Of a stretch of 36,935 nucleotides of DNA, positions 6,706-15,590 are shown in pieces; position 1 is the stretch's first letter; every line of letters begins with the position of its first letter. The notes under the pieces were generated by a model that did not search any database, had not been told where the DNA came from, and was given only the letters and a program-made list of their open reading frames with translations. The translations under genes and the position numbers were made by a program. The DNA comes from Flavobacteriales bacterium UBA1995 (GTDB taxonomy: Bacteria; Bacteroidota; Bacteroidia; Flavobacteriales_D; Sanyastnellaceae), in NCBI GenBank assembly GCA_002336475.1, contig DDCX01000104.1, positions 12,429 through 49,363 of the forward strand, given 5' to 3'.

Positions 6706-9141
6706 ATGTTAAACCGTTTCTGCATCCTGTGTCTGCTCTTTTCGTTTGTTCCTGTTTTTGGTCTGGCCCAAGAGCCTTGCAATGATGGTCAGCTTGCATT
6801 TGAGGTTGTCATATCGCCGGACTCGTGGCCTTATGAGATGAGCTGGAACCTCGCCAATGGCAGTGGCGCTGTTCTTTTGGAGGCCGATGTGGAGAATGCC
6901 GACGACACGCTCTATACCTTCTGCATAGACGCTTCCGATTGGGAGGACTGTATGGTCTTTACGATGGACGACAGCTATGGCGACGGACTGGTGGGCGAAG
7001 CGTTCTATCAAGTCTGGTTGGACGGGGAGATGCTCGTGGAGGGCAGCGGCAATTATGGATTTGGACAAAGCCATGCCATTGATTGCCCACCAGGTTGGAC
7101 CTGCAACGAAGCCATTGAACTGGTGCTCGGTGACGATCCTTTGGCCATTGAAGCGGCAGAAAACATCGAGTGGTGGACGTTCACGCCTGCGGACAACGGC
7201 ATGTATGCGTTGTCGAGTTGCGGTTCGGGCTGCGACACGCGGCTGTGGATCTACGACTACTGCAACATGAACAACTTCGACGACACCAACGAGGGGTCGA
7301 TTTACTACGATGACAACCAAGGGAGCTGCGAGGACAATGAGGAGAGCGCCCAGCTTTACGTGCTGCTTGAAGAAGGGGTGACCTATTGGGTGCGTTTTGC
7401 CAATCTCGCTGGAGATTGCGGCGGGTTTGATTGGACCCTGGCCTATGGCGGTCCCGCGGAAGGCTGCACCGATGAAACAGCGTGCAACTACAATCCCGCA
7501 GCGGAAGTCGACAACGGCGGGTGCATTTACCCGGGAGACCCCTTGTGCACCGGACCCGACCTCATGGTGGTGGAGAGCGCCATCGAAAACAGCCTCCAGG
7601 CTGAGACCATGATGGTGGACGAGAACAACTGCTACATCGTCGAGGGGTGTTTGAATGGCTATGGCGAACGCGAATTGGTGCGGTTCACCACCCACATCAA
7701 AAACATCGGCGACATCGATTACTACATCGGAACCACCGCCCAGTCTGATTCTACCCAGCAATTCGAGTGGGGCGATTGCCACAACCATTGGCACTACAAA
7801 GGCTACGCGAAGTATGACCTGTTCACCATGGACGGACAAATGCTGCCCATCGGCTTTAAGAACGGTTTCTGCGTCATGGACCTCGAGTGCAGCGATGGCG
7901 GCACCTTCCAATACGGCTGCAGCAACATGGGCATCTCCGCCCATTGCGGCGACATCTACGGGGCGGGATTGTCTTGCCAGTGGATCGATGTTACGGGCAT
8001 CCCGGACGGCGTTTACCACCTTGTTGTGCGGGTGAACTGGGACTACAGCCCCGATGCACTGGGGCGCCAAGAGAACGATTATGAGAACAATTGGGGGGTC
8101 GTCTGCATCAACATGGACCGGTCCTCTGGAGCGTTGGCTGTGGACTTGTGGGACGATTGTGACCAACTGGTCGATTGCAACGGAGAAGCATACGGCACCG
8201 CCCAAACGGACTGCACCGGTGAATGCGGTGGAACGGCTTTGATGGGCGACCTCGATGCCGATGCGGACCAAGACCTCACGGATGCAGAAGCATACGTGGA
8301 TGGCATCCTGGGCAACGACCTCACGGCCGCGCCGTGCAACGACCTCGACCAAGACGGCGAGCTCACCGTATCCGACGCAGCACTCATGGCGCGTTGCCAA
8401 TTTTGGGACATCTCACACAGCCACCCGGACAGCACCGGCTTCCACGACAAGTGTCAATTCCCGGCACCCCATATCATCAATCCTTACGACAGCGTTTGGT
8501 TTACCCTCGGTGAGGTCAATTGGGACCAAGGCTTCTTCGATGTGCACGTTCTGAATCCCCACAACCGCATCTTGGGCTATCAGTTCGATGTGAGCTGCGG
8601 AATCCAGCAGGTGGTCAGCATGGTGGATCCGCTCGAGTATATGATCCAACCTGAATTTGCATTGGGTGGCCAAACGGTCATTGGGTTGAGCTACGAGAAC
8701 ACTTCCATGCCCAAGCATTATGAGTGGTCCCCGCTGTGTCGCATCTACTGGACGCAAGCGCCCACCGCTGAGCTCTGTATCAATGGCATCACCGAGGTGG
8801 TCAACGACATGTACCAGAACACCATGCACTACCTCGTCGATCCTTGCGCCACAGCCAGTGGCATCGGGGGCGTGCTTGCAGGCTCTGTTTTGCAGGTCAA
8901 TCCCAACCCCGTGCAAGCGGGCGAGGCACTGGTGCTGAATTTTTCAGGGGGATCCCTCTCGGGTGCTGAGGTCCGCTGGATGGATTTAACGGGCCGCATT
9001 TTGGACCGTGCCCGTTGGGCAGGTGCAACGCGCTTTGTCCTTGGAACCCATGGCCGCGCTGCCGGCAGTTACCTCATTCAGGTGGTCCAAGCCACTCCAG
9101 GTGGGGACATCCTCCACACCCGCAGGGTCACAGTGCGCTGA
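6706..9141 (+). CDS. Secreted lysyl oxidase-domain protein with T9SS type A sorting domain (LOX1)
   Basis: The 811-residue product has a signal peptide (1-21, ending GLAQ). An N-terminal module contains DDSYGDG, and residues about 130-250 form a pre-peptidase-like beta domain. A GCTDETACNYNPAAEVDNGGC segment (250-273) follows. Residues about 283-470 are a lysyl oxidase domain: copper ligands H359, H361 and H363 in CHNHWHY, K385 in IGFKNGFC, and Y418 in CGDIYGAG followed by CQWIDVT. In animal LOX the equivalent Lys and Tyr form the lysyl-tyrosyl quinone cofactor, and the spacing here is nearly the same. Residues 513-565 hold two Ca-binding, dockerin-like loops (DLDADADQD, DLDQDGE). A cohesin-like beta domain and a type A sorting domain (VQVNPNPVQAGE region) end the protein. 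The likely activity is copper-dependent oxidative deamination of amines or lysine side chains outside the cell. Its stop overlaps the convergent EamA gene by 14 bases. Confidence 0.88.
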   Translation: MLNRFCILCLLFSFVPVFGLAQEPCNDGQLAFEVVISPDSWPYEMSWNLANGSGAVLLEADVENADDTLYTFCIDASDWEDCMVFTMDDSYGDGLVGEAFYQVWLDGEMLVEGSGNYGFGQSHAIDCPPGWTCNEAIELVLGDDPLAIEAAENIEWWTFTPADNGMYALSSCGSGCDTRLWIYDYCNMNNFDDTNEGSIYYDDNQGSCEDNEESAQLYVLLEEGVTYWVRFANLAGDCGGFDWTLAYGGPAEGCTDETACNYNPAAEVDNGGCIYPGDPLCTGPDLMVVESAIENSLQAETMMVDENNCYIVEGCLNGYGERELVRFTTHIKNIGDIDYYIGTTAQSDSTQQFEWGDCHNHWHYKGYAKYDLFTMDGQMLPIGFKNGFCVMDLECSDGGTFQYGCSNMGISAHCGDIYGAGLSCQWIDVTGIPDGVYHLVVRVNWDYSPDALGRQENDYENNWGVVCINMDRSSGALAVDLWDDCDQLVDCNGEAYGTAQTDCTGECGGTALMGDLDADADQDLTDAEAYVDGILGNDLTAAPCNDLDQDGELTVSDAALMARCQFWDISHSHPDSTGFHDKCQFPAPHIINPYDSVWFTLGEVNWDQGFFDVHVLNPHNRILGYQFDVSCGIQQVVSMVDPLEYMIQPEFALGGQTVIGLSYENTSMPKHYEWSPLCRIYWTQAPTAELCINGITEVVNDMYQNTMHYLVDPCATASGIGGVLAGSVLQVNPNPVQAGEALVLNFSGGSLSGAEVRWMDLTGRILDRARWAGATRFVLGTHGRAAGSYLIQVVQATPGGDILHTRRVTVR

Positions 9142-9973
9142 TTTTCTTTCGGCCTGCAATGGCATTGGCGGTCACTGCTGCCAACACAATGCCGATGCCC
9201 ACGAGCGCCCATCCTGTGATGCGTTCGTCGAAGAGCAGCCACGCCATGCCCAACGCCAGGATGGCGCCGAAATACTTGAACGGCATGACCCGTGCTGCAT
9301 CCTCGAGGTGCAAGGCCTTGGTCATGGCGACTTGGGCGAGCAGCGAAAGCACGCCAATCCCGACGGCCATGGCCCATTGGCCACTCGTCATGGGGTGCCA
9401 AACGGCGGCGCTCCACGACCCCATTACCGGTGTGGCGATCATGTGGAAATACGTCACGACCCCCACTGGCGTGTCGGTCTCTCGGCACTTGATGGTGGCC
9501 AGGTAGGCCACCGCAGCCAAGAGTGCGCTGCCCATGCCCATACCGAGGTAGAGCCAAGAAACACGGGCGTCGAACCCCTTGACCACGAGAATGCCTCCAA
9601 AGGCCGCCGCGAAATAGAGCCAACGGTGCGGCCGAATGCGCTGACCATCGAACAAGATGGCCAGCAGGACCGTGAAAATGGGGGAGAGGTACTGGATGAC
9701 CGTGGCGCTCGCCAAGGGGATGTGCCGAATCGTATGGAAGAACAGCGTCAAGGCGATCATGCCAGAAACGCCGCGCAACACCAGCCACTTTCTGTTGTGT
9801 CCCAAGAGGGGGTCGCCTTTGCGCCAGATCCAAACAGCACAAAAGAGAAAGCTGATGGCGCTTCTCAAAAAAACCAGTTGGGGGGTCGGCAGGATGGCCA
9901 AGGCCTTGACCAAGAGGTTGGCGGAGGTGTAGAGCACCACCGACTGCAACATGAATACCAAGCCGCGCGACAT
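9128..9973 (-). CDS. EamA/DMT-family transporter
   Basis: The 281-residue product shows the two-repeat layout of the drug/metabolite transporter superfamily, with about ten hydrophobic helices. The first repeat includes FLRSAISFLFCAVWIW and ATVIQYLSPIFTVLLAI; the second includes FKYFGAILALGMAWLLF and GWALVGIGIVLAAV. I chose the internal ATG (MSRGLVFMLQ): the open frame reaches back to 10060, but that would overlap the upstream gene by 46 bases and add a non-hydrophobic tail. It is an inner-membrane transporter of unknown substrate; amino acids or other small metabolites are typical. It is the last gene of the minus-strand run that begins with rluA or icmF. Confidence 0.88.
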   Translation of the reverse strand: MSRGLVFMLQSVVLYTSANLLVKALAILPTPQLVFLRSAISFLFCAVWIWRKGDPLLGHNRKWLVLRGVSGMIALTLFFHTIRHIPLASATVIQYLSPIFTVLLAILFDGQRIRPHRWLYFAAAFGGILVVKGFDARVSWLYLGMGMGSALLAAVAYLATIKCRETDTPVGVVTYFHMIATPVMGSWSAAVWHPMTSGQWAMAVGIGVLSLLAQVAMTKALHLEDAARVMPFKYFGAILALGMAWLLFDERITGWALVGIGIVLAAVTANAIAGRKKISAL

Positions 9974-10014
9974 GGCCGCGAAGGTCGGTCGGGAAAACTT
10001 GGTCGAGGGACTGC

Positions 10015-10458
10015 TCAGGCTACGGGGCGAATGCGCAAGGCCAATTTCCAACCGAGCCAACCAACCGGCAGATACCCGAGTATGTCAATGGCCAGAAATG
10101 CCGCTGGCTGCCCGGGCAATATGAAAGCATTGGCAATGCCGCCGATCAGCACAAAACCGGCCACAATGAGGGGGACGAGCAAGCCTCTGTTTGCAGCGAT
10201 AAGGCCTGCCACCAATGCACCGCAAAAGGCCCCGTTCCAATGGGAAATCAGTGGGCCGAGCATATGAACAGCTTCTAAGCTGTCGAAATAAGCGCGCCAA
10301 ATGGCCTCAGTAGCCGCGGGAGGAGCGGTGGGGTCAAATGCGGGGGCCACAGGCGCACCTGTTAGCCTGCCCAAGGGAGCGAGCAAGAACATATTGGCAG
10401 GCATGCTGACAATGGAACCGGCCATGCCGGCCAGAATGTTGCGGAGGATGGGGTTCAT
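10015..10458 (-). CDS. Small polytopic membrane protein of unknown function
   Basis: The 147-residue product is strongly hydrophobic, with about four helices (NILAGMAGSIVSMPANMFLL; NGAFCGALVAGLIAA; LLVPLIVAGFVLIGGIANAF; LAIDILGYLPVGWLGWKLAL). A polar loop of Ala/Pro-rich residues lies between the first two. I do not recognise a named family. It lies 38 bases after the class IV aminotransferase gene and 41 bases before the EamA gene on the same strand, so cotranscription is likely. No catalytic motif is visible. Confidence 0.75.
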   Translation of the reverse strand: MNPILRNILAGMAGSIVSMPANMFLLAPLGRLTGAPVAPAFDPTAPPAATEAIWRAYFDSLEAVHMLGPLISHWNGAFCGALVAGLIAANRGLLVPLIVAGFVLIGGIANAFILPGQPAAFLAIDILGYLPVGWLGWKLALRIRPVA

Positions 10459-10496
10459 AACGGTAAGGTAAGTTTAACAGTCATCATGGCCGGCCA

Positions 10497-11402
10497 TTAT
10501 AATGGCAAAGCCGTTGCCGTCTCAAGTATATGGTCGGTATACGCTTGTTGGAGCCTCATTGTGATGTCTCCTTTGTTGCCTTGGGCAATGCGCCGGCCGT
10601 CCACTTCTACAATGTGGGCCAAAGCGCCCATGGTGCCCGTGGTGAAGGCTTCATCGGCGGTGTACAATTCAGTCAGCGTGAGGTCAGCTTCCCTCACGGG
10701 AATCCCAGCTTCTGCAGCCTCATCTATGACGAACTGTCGGGTCAGTCCTGGCAGGCAGGCATGGGCAAAGGGCGTCAGCAATTCACCCCTGCGCACCAAG
10801 AAGAGGTTGGTCGCATTGGTTTCGGCCAAGAAGCCACGGTCATCGAGCATCACCGCATCGTCCATACCGGAGACATTGGCCTCGATTTTAGCGAGGATGT
10901 TGTTGAGCAGGTTGTTGTGGTGAATGTGGCTGTCCAAAAATTGGGGGCCATTGCGCCGGATCGCACTGGTCACAAGGCGTATACCCTCATCGCCATAGAC
11001 CATCCCTTTATATTCAGGCACCACAATCAGTGTTGGCCCATGAACGTTGAGCCTCGGGTCCATTCCGCTCGTGGATTTGCGTCCGCGGCTCAGGGTAATG
11101 CGGCAATGCACGCCATCGCGCATGCCATTGGCCCTCAGCGTTTCGAATATGGCCTGCCGCACCACGCTGCGTTCTGGAATGTCGGCAAAGGCAAGGGCGT
11201 GTGCGGAGGCCAGCAACCGGTCGAGGTGTTCTTCGAGTTGTATGGCTTTGCCATCAGTGATGCGCAATCCTTCCCATACCGCATCTCCGCCTTGGACAAC
11301 GCTGTCGAGCACATGGACTTTGGCGTCTGCCCTTGCTACAAGCCCGTCTACCCAGCACTGTGTGCTTTCGTTGCGCGGGTCAGGTTGGTTGAATTTGGCC
11401 AT
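10497..11402 (-). CDS. Class IV aminotransferase fold protein lacking the usual PLP lysine
   Basis: The 301-residue product has the overall sequence of the branched-chain/D-amino-acid aminotransferase and aminodeoxychorismate lyase family. Motifs include VVQGGDAVWEGLR, HLDRLLASA, LAETNATNLFLV (family Glu that contacts the PLP nitrogen) and AFTTGTMGALAHI. In canonical members a PLP-binding lysine lies three to five residues before an N-[YLR]-L motif. Here the block reads LDSHIHHNNLLNNILAK (residues 156-172) with no lysine before K172; His159, His161 or His162 occupies the expected place. The protein may be catalytically altered or use another nucleophile. Its ATG shares one base with the stop of the sulfotransferase-like gene, so the two are translationally coupled. 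The fold is confident; the reaction is unknown. Confidence 0.85.
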   Translation of the reverse strand: MAKFNQPDPRNESTQCWVDGLVARADAKVHVLDSVVQGGDAVWEGLRITDGKAIQLEEHLDRLLASAHALAFADIPERSVVRQAIFETLRANGMRDGVHCRITLSRGRKSTSGMDPRLNVHGPTLIVVPEYKGMVYGDEGIRLVTSAIRRNGPQFLDSHIHHNNLLNNILAKIEANVSGMDDAVMLDDRGFLAETNATNLFLVRRGELLTPFAHACLPGLTRQFVIDEAAEAGIPVREADLTLTELYTADEAFTTGTMGALAHIVEVDGRRIAQGNKGDITMRLQQAYTDHILETATALPL

Positions 11403-12118
11403 CAGATTGCGTGTTGAATCAAGGTGTCATAGGAAGCCTTGCACGCTGTGTGAAGGTCCGATAAATGAGGGGGGACAGCATGTGTTTTCGGTGGACGGGC
11501 TTCCCATCCCGAAGAAGCATGAACACCGCTGTACCACCAAGGTGCCCAGGGGCCATCTTCTGGTCTTGGGCCTGGTGTCCAGCGCATCATGGCAGGTTGC
11601 CATTCCAACCCTAAGGCGGTGCAGAGCTTGCGGAGGAACACTTCGGGGGCCGATTGAAGGTGGTCGCTGCACAACACAATGGGCGGCTTGCCCTCATGGG
11701 TGAGCCTTTCTAAGAGTGCGCATTGGAGGTCATAACCCACATCGCGCATGGATGGACGTTCGATGTGGGCGCTGTAGGATGACATCACAGCGGCAGGATT
11801 GCGGAACAACAACACATGACGGCCTTGAGCAAAGGGAGACCAGGGAAGTCCTTCGGAGTGGTTGACGATGTGTTTACAGAACAGCACCCGGTCCCCCAGC
11901 AGCTCATCTGGGCCAGGGGCCATGGATTCAAGGGCGCTTTCTTCGCTGGTGGGCCAAGCCTTCAAAGTGGCTTCTCTGTCTGGGCGGTCTGCGCCAGTGC
12001 GGGCCAAAAAGTGGCCGTACAAAGGCTCATCCAGCACCCTTGTGTCTGAACGCTGCGCAAAGCTGTACATGAGCGCGGTGCTCATGGAGCGGGGGCCGGA
12101 CCACAGGTGAATGACCAC
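11402..12118 (-). CDS. Sulfotransferase-like P-loop protein
   Basis: The 238-residue product starts with a GTG codon three bases after icmF. I prefer it because the PAPS 5'-phosphosulfate loop-like motif LWSGPRSMSTAL would otherwise be lost. A second motif, LLFRNPAAVMSSY, matches the 3'-phosphate binding motif of sulfotransferases (R-x-P-x5-S-x-Y). These enzymes transfer sulfate from PAPS to hydroxyl or amine groups; the acceptor here is unknown. The gene sits between icmF and the class IV aminotransferase homologue and overlaps the latter by one base (TGATG). From memory, plant 'branched-chain aminotransferase-like' proteins fuse a similar P-loop domain to a class IV aminotransferase domain, which suggests that the two act together. 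Confidence 0.78.
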   Translation of the reverse strand: MVIHLWSGPRSMSTALMYSFAQRSDTRVLDEPLYGHFLARTGADRPDREATLKAWPTSEESALESMAPGPDELLGDRVLFCKHIVNHSEGLPWSPFAQGRHVLLFRNPAAVMSSYSAHIERPSMRDVGYDLQCALLERLTHEGKPPIVLCSDHLQSAPEVFLRKLCTALGLEWQPAMMRWTPGPRPEDGPWAPWWYSGVHASSGWEARPPKTHAVPPHLSDLHTACKASYDTLIQHAI

Positions 12119-12121
12119 GTT

Positions 12122-15100
12122 TTACATGTTGCGACGGTAAGCCCCGCCCACTTCAAACAAGGCGTCAGTGAGTTGTCCCAAAGAGGAACACTTCACAGCT
12201 TCCATCAACTCCACAAAGAGGTTGCCATGCGCCACTGCAGTCTCTTTGACGCGGTCAATGGCCTCGGTAGAAGTGCCGTCAAAAGCACCATGTAAGTCCT
12301 GCAAGCCGTCGATTTGGGCCTGCTTTTCTTCTGGCGTCGCACGGATGACTTCGCCGGGCACGAGGGTCGGTGATCCTTCCTTGGAAAGGAAGGTGTTGAC
12401 ACCGATGATGGGGTACTCGCCAGTGTGCTTGAGCGTCTCGTAATGCAGGGATTCCTCTTGAATGCGACTCCGTTGGTACATCGTCTCCATGGCCCCCAGC
12501 ACCCCACCTCGCTCGGTGAGCCGGTCAAACTCTTCCATGACCGCTTCTTCCACGAGGTCTGTGAGTTCCTCAATGATAAAGGAGCCTTGCAACGGGTTCT
12601 CATTTTTGGCCAGGCCAAGCTCTCGGTTGATGATCAGCTGAATGGCGATGGCCCTGCGCACGCTGCCCTCGGTTGGGGTGGTAATGGCTTCGTCAAAGGC
12701 GTTGGTGTGCAGGGAGTTGCAGTTGTCATAGATCGCATACAATGCCTGTAGTGTGGTCCGAATGTCATTGAAGTCGATTTCCTGGGCATGCAACGAGCGT
12801 CCACTGGTCTGGATGTGGTACTTGAGCTTTTGAGCCCGTTCATCGGCGCCGTATTTGCGGTCCAGCGACTTGGCCCAGATGCGCCGGGCCACCCTGCCGA
12901 TGACGGCGTATTCTGGGTCGATGCCGTTGCTAAAGAAAAAGCTCAGGTTGGGACCGAAGGCGTTGATGTCCATCCCTCTGCTGAGGTAGTACTCGACGTA
13001 AGTAAAGCCGTTGGCGAGTGTAAAGGCGAGCTGTGTGATCGGGTTGGCTCCGGCTTCTGCGATGTGGTAGCCACTGATGGAAACCGAATAGAAGTTTCTG
13101 ACTTTGTGGTCTATGAAATACGCCTGCACATCGCCCATCAAACGAAGGGCGAATTCGGTAGAAAAGATGCACGTGTTTTGGGCCTGGTCCTCTTTGAGGA
13201 TGTCCGCCTGAACCGTCCCCCTAACTTGGGAGAGTGCTTCTGCAGCCAACCTGTTGTAGGTGGTGCTGTCCAAGACCTCGTCTCCGGTGCAGCCGAGGAG
13301 CATCAGGCCGAGGCCGTCGTTCCCGTCGGGTAAGGTTTCCCGGTATACTGGACGGGACAGTCCGCGATCGTCCCATCGGGCCTTGAGCACTTTTTCCACG
13401 GTGTCTTCGAGTCCATGCTCACGGATGTGCTTTTCGCAGCGCTGGTCGATGGCAGCGTTGAGGAAGAAGGCCAGCACCATGGGGGCAGGCCCGTTGATGG
13501 TCATGGAGACGCTGGTGGACGGGTCGCAAAGGTCGAATCCGCTGTAAAGCCGCTTGGCGTCATCAAGGCAGGAAACACTGACCCCTGAGTTGCCCACTTT
13601 GCCGTGGATGTCGGGGCGCAGATCAGGATCCCGGCCATAGAGTGTCACCGAATCAAATGCCGTAGACAGCCTTTTTGCAGGCATGTCCGAGCTCACATAG
13701 TGGAAGCGGCGGTTCGTGCGCTCAGGGCCGCCTTCTCCGGCAAACATGCGCGTCGGGTCTTCTCCTTCGCGCTTGAAGGGGTAGATGCCTGCAGTGAAAG
13801 GGAAGGAGCCAGGGACATTTTCCTGCAAACCCCAACGCAGCAAATCTTGCCAGCCCTGAAGCCGGGGAACACTGACCTTGGGAATGGGTTGGTTGCTGAG
13901 GCTAGAGGTGGTCGTCGGGATGCGGATTTCTCGGCCCCGAACTTCAAAGACGTATTCCTCTTGCTTGTACCTGTCGGATTCGGAGGCCCAAGATTCGAGC
14001 CAGTGAAGGTTCTTGGGGTCCAATTCGCGGGTCAAGGCGGCAGCCTTCTTTTCCAAGGCCATGCGTGCCTCAGGAGCGTCTTTCAATTCTTCTGCGGCCG
14101 TGTTGACAGCTTGCAATCGACCTGCAACAACCGATTGAGCGTCGGACCAATCGTTGTATCCCCGGACCGTGTCTGCGATTTCGCTGAGGTAGCGCGTCCG
14201 TTTGGGCGGGATCACGTGGACCTTTTCGCTGTCACCCGCTGTATCACCAAATGAGCTGGCGAGGTTGGCTCCAGTTTCCTGGGCAAGCGTGTTCATCAAT
14301 GTGCGGTACAGTCGGTGTGTACCAGGGTCATTGAATTGGGATGCGATGGTCCCGAAGATGGGCAAGGCGTCGTCTTGAGCCTCCCACAATTCATGGTTGC
14401 GCTTGTATTGTTTGCGAACATCGCGCAAGGCGTCTGCTCCTCCACGCTTGTCAAATTTGTTGATGGCCACTACGTCGGCGAAGTCGAGCATGTCGATCTT
14501 CTCCAGCTGCGTGGCAGCACCGAATTCGGGGGTCATGACGTAGAGGGCCACGTCGCTGTGGTCCATGATTTCGGTGTCGCTCTGACCGATGCCGGACGTT
14601 TCCAAAACGATGAGGTCAAACCCCGCGACTTTCAGGATGTTGAGGGCATCTCCTACATGGCGGCTCAAGGCCAAATTGGACTGGCGCGTGGCCAAAGAGC
14701 GCATGTATACACGCCCCGATGCGATGGCATTCATGCGAATGCGGTCACCCAACAAAGCGCCTCCTGTTTTGCGCTTTGAAGGGTCCACAGAGACGATGGC
14801 CATGCGCTTGTCCGAGAAATCGAGCAAAAACCGGCGCACCAGCTCGTCCACCATGGAGCTTTTTCCAGCACCGCCTGTTCCGGTGATGCCGAGTACAGGG
14901 ACTTTGGCATTGGCGGCGCCCCCGCGGATGCCATCTATGATGTCGGAGTATGGGGCAGCGCCCACTTCTGCAGCAGTAATGAGCCGGGCCAAATCTCCCG
15001 GTTGCTTGTCCGAAAGGCGGTCGGCCTCTCCGGAGGGTTCACCCACTACCGGGAAATCACAACGTCGAATGAGGTCGTCGATCATGCCTTGAAGGCCCAT

Positions 15101-15511
15101 TTCGCGACCATCATCGGGGTGGTAAATGCGCTCAATGCCGTAGGCGTGCAACGCTTTAATTTCCTCTGGAAGGATGGTGCCGCCGCCACCGCCGAAAATT
15201 CGAATGTGACCAGCGCCCCGCTCTTCGAGGAGGTCCTTCATGTATTTGAAATACTCCATGTGTCCCCCTTGGTAAGACGTCATGGCAATGGCTTGAACGT
15301 CCTCTTCAATGGCGCAATTCACCACTTCATCAACAGAACGGTCATGGCCCAAATGGATGATTTCGCAGCCTGACCTCTGCAGGATGCGGCGCATGATGTT
15401 GATGGCGGCGTCGTGGCCGTCGAAAAGGGATGCTGCGGTAACAATCCGGATCGGGTGACCGGATTGAGTGGCAGCAGGGGGGGGGGCGTCTTGAGGCTTC
15501 GAGGATTCCAT
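12122..15511 (-). CDS. icmF: Fused isobutyryl-CoA mutase (IcmF)
   Basis: The 1129-residue product has the IcmF order. First is a B12-binding domain with FDGHDAAIN (His33, lower cobalt ligand) and [12 protein letters not shown]. Next is a MeaB-like GTPase chaperone domain with GTGGAGKSS (about 211-219), [17 protein letters not shown] and NKFD (351). Last is the mutase catalytic domain with GIYPFKR (575-581). Phe after Y-P in this motif marks IcmF; methylmalonyl-CoA mutase has T-M-Y there. The cytoplasmic, adenosylcobalamin-dependent enzyme interconverts isobutyryl-CoA and n-butyryl-CoA; some members also act on pivalyl-CoA. The frame extends to a TTG at 15535, but that overlaps the promoter-like TAAGTTTG, so the ATG at 15511 is chosen. 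Downstream genes follow within three bases. Confidence 0.93.
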   Translation of the reverse strand: MESSKPQDAPPPAATQSGHPIRIVTAASLFDGHDAAINIMRRILQRSGCEIIHLGHDRSVDEVVNCAIEEDVQAIAMTSYQGGHMEYFKYMKDLLEERGAGHIRIFGGGGGTILPEEIKALHAYGIERIYHPDDGREMGLQGMIDDLIRRCDFPVVGEPSGEADRLSDKQPGDLARLITAAEVGAAPYSDIIDGIRGGAANAKVPVLGITGTGGAGKSSMVDELVRRFLLDFSDKRMAIVSVDPSKRKTGGALLGDRIRMNAIASGRVYMRSLATRQSNLALSRHVGDALNILKVAGFDLIVLETSGIGQSDTEIMDHSDVALYVMTPEFGAATQLEKIDMLDFADVVAINKFDKRGGADALRDVRKQYKRNHELWEAQDDALPIFGTIASQFNDPGTHRLYRTLMNTLAQETGANLASSFGDTAGDSEKVHVIPPKRTRYLSEIADTVRGYNDWSDAQSVVAGRLQAVNTAAEELKDAPEARMALEKKAAALTRELDPKNLHWLESWASESDRYKQEEYVFEVRGREIRIPTTTSSLSNQPIPKVSVPRLQGWQDLLRWGLQENVPGSFPFTAGIYPFKREGEDPTRMFAGEGGPERTNRRFHYVSSDMPAKRLSTAFDSVTLYGRDPDLRPDIHGKVGNSGVSVSCLDDAKRLYSGFDLCDPSTSVSMTINGPAPMVLAFFLNAAIDQRCEKHIREHGLEDTVEKVLKARWDDRGLSRPVYRETLPDGNDGLGLMLLGCTGDEVLDSTTYNRLAAEALSQVRGTVQADILKEDQAQNTCIFSTEFALRLMGDVQAYFIDHKVRNFYSVSISGYHIAEAGANPITQLAFTLANGFTYVEYYLSRGMDINAFGPNLSFFFSNGIDPEYAVIGRVARRIWAKSLDRKYGADERAQKLKYHIQTSGRSLHAQEIDFNDIRTTLQALYAIYDNCNSLHTNAFDEAITTPTEGSVRRAIAIQLIINRELGLAKNENPLQGSFIIEELTDLVEEAVMEEFDRLTERGGVLGAMETMYQRSRIQEESLHYETLKHTGEYPIIGVNTFLSKEGSPTLVPGEVIRATPEEKQAQIDGLQDLHGAFDGTSTEAIDRVKETAVAHGNLFVELMEAVKCSSLGQLTDALFEVGGAYRRNM

Positions 15512-15532
15512 GCGCGTTTCAATGGAGCATTG

Positions 15533-15540
15533 CAAACTTA
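15533..15540 (-). promoter_or_regulatory. TAAGTTTG -7 element upstream of icmF
   Basis: The minus strand reads TAAGTTTG, an exact TAnnTTTG match ending 21 bases before the icmF ATG. It would allow icmF and its followers to be transcribed independently of the lysyl oxidase gene upstream. It also argues against the TTG start at 15535, which lies inside it. Confidence 0.42.
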
Positions 15541-15590
15541 AGCCCGACCCATGAGGTCACGCCGGAAACGACAAATGCGATGTGCAACGC

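Noticed and set aside
6709..8400. 563-codon open frame on the minus strand inside LOX1
   Set aside because: It lies wholly antisense to a gene with clear domains, shows low-complexity Val/Ala/His runs and no family motif. It is explained by the codon bias of the real gene.
9008..10267. 419-codon plus-strand frame over the EamA and small membrane protein genes
   Set aside because: The product is rich in His, Gln, Arg and Pro, has no hydrophobic core and no motif, while the opposite strand encodes recognisable membrane proteins.
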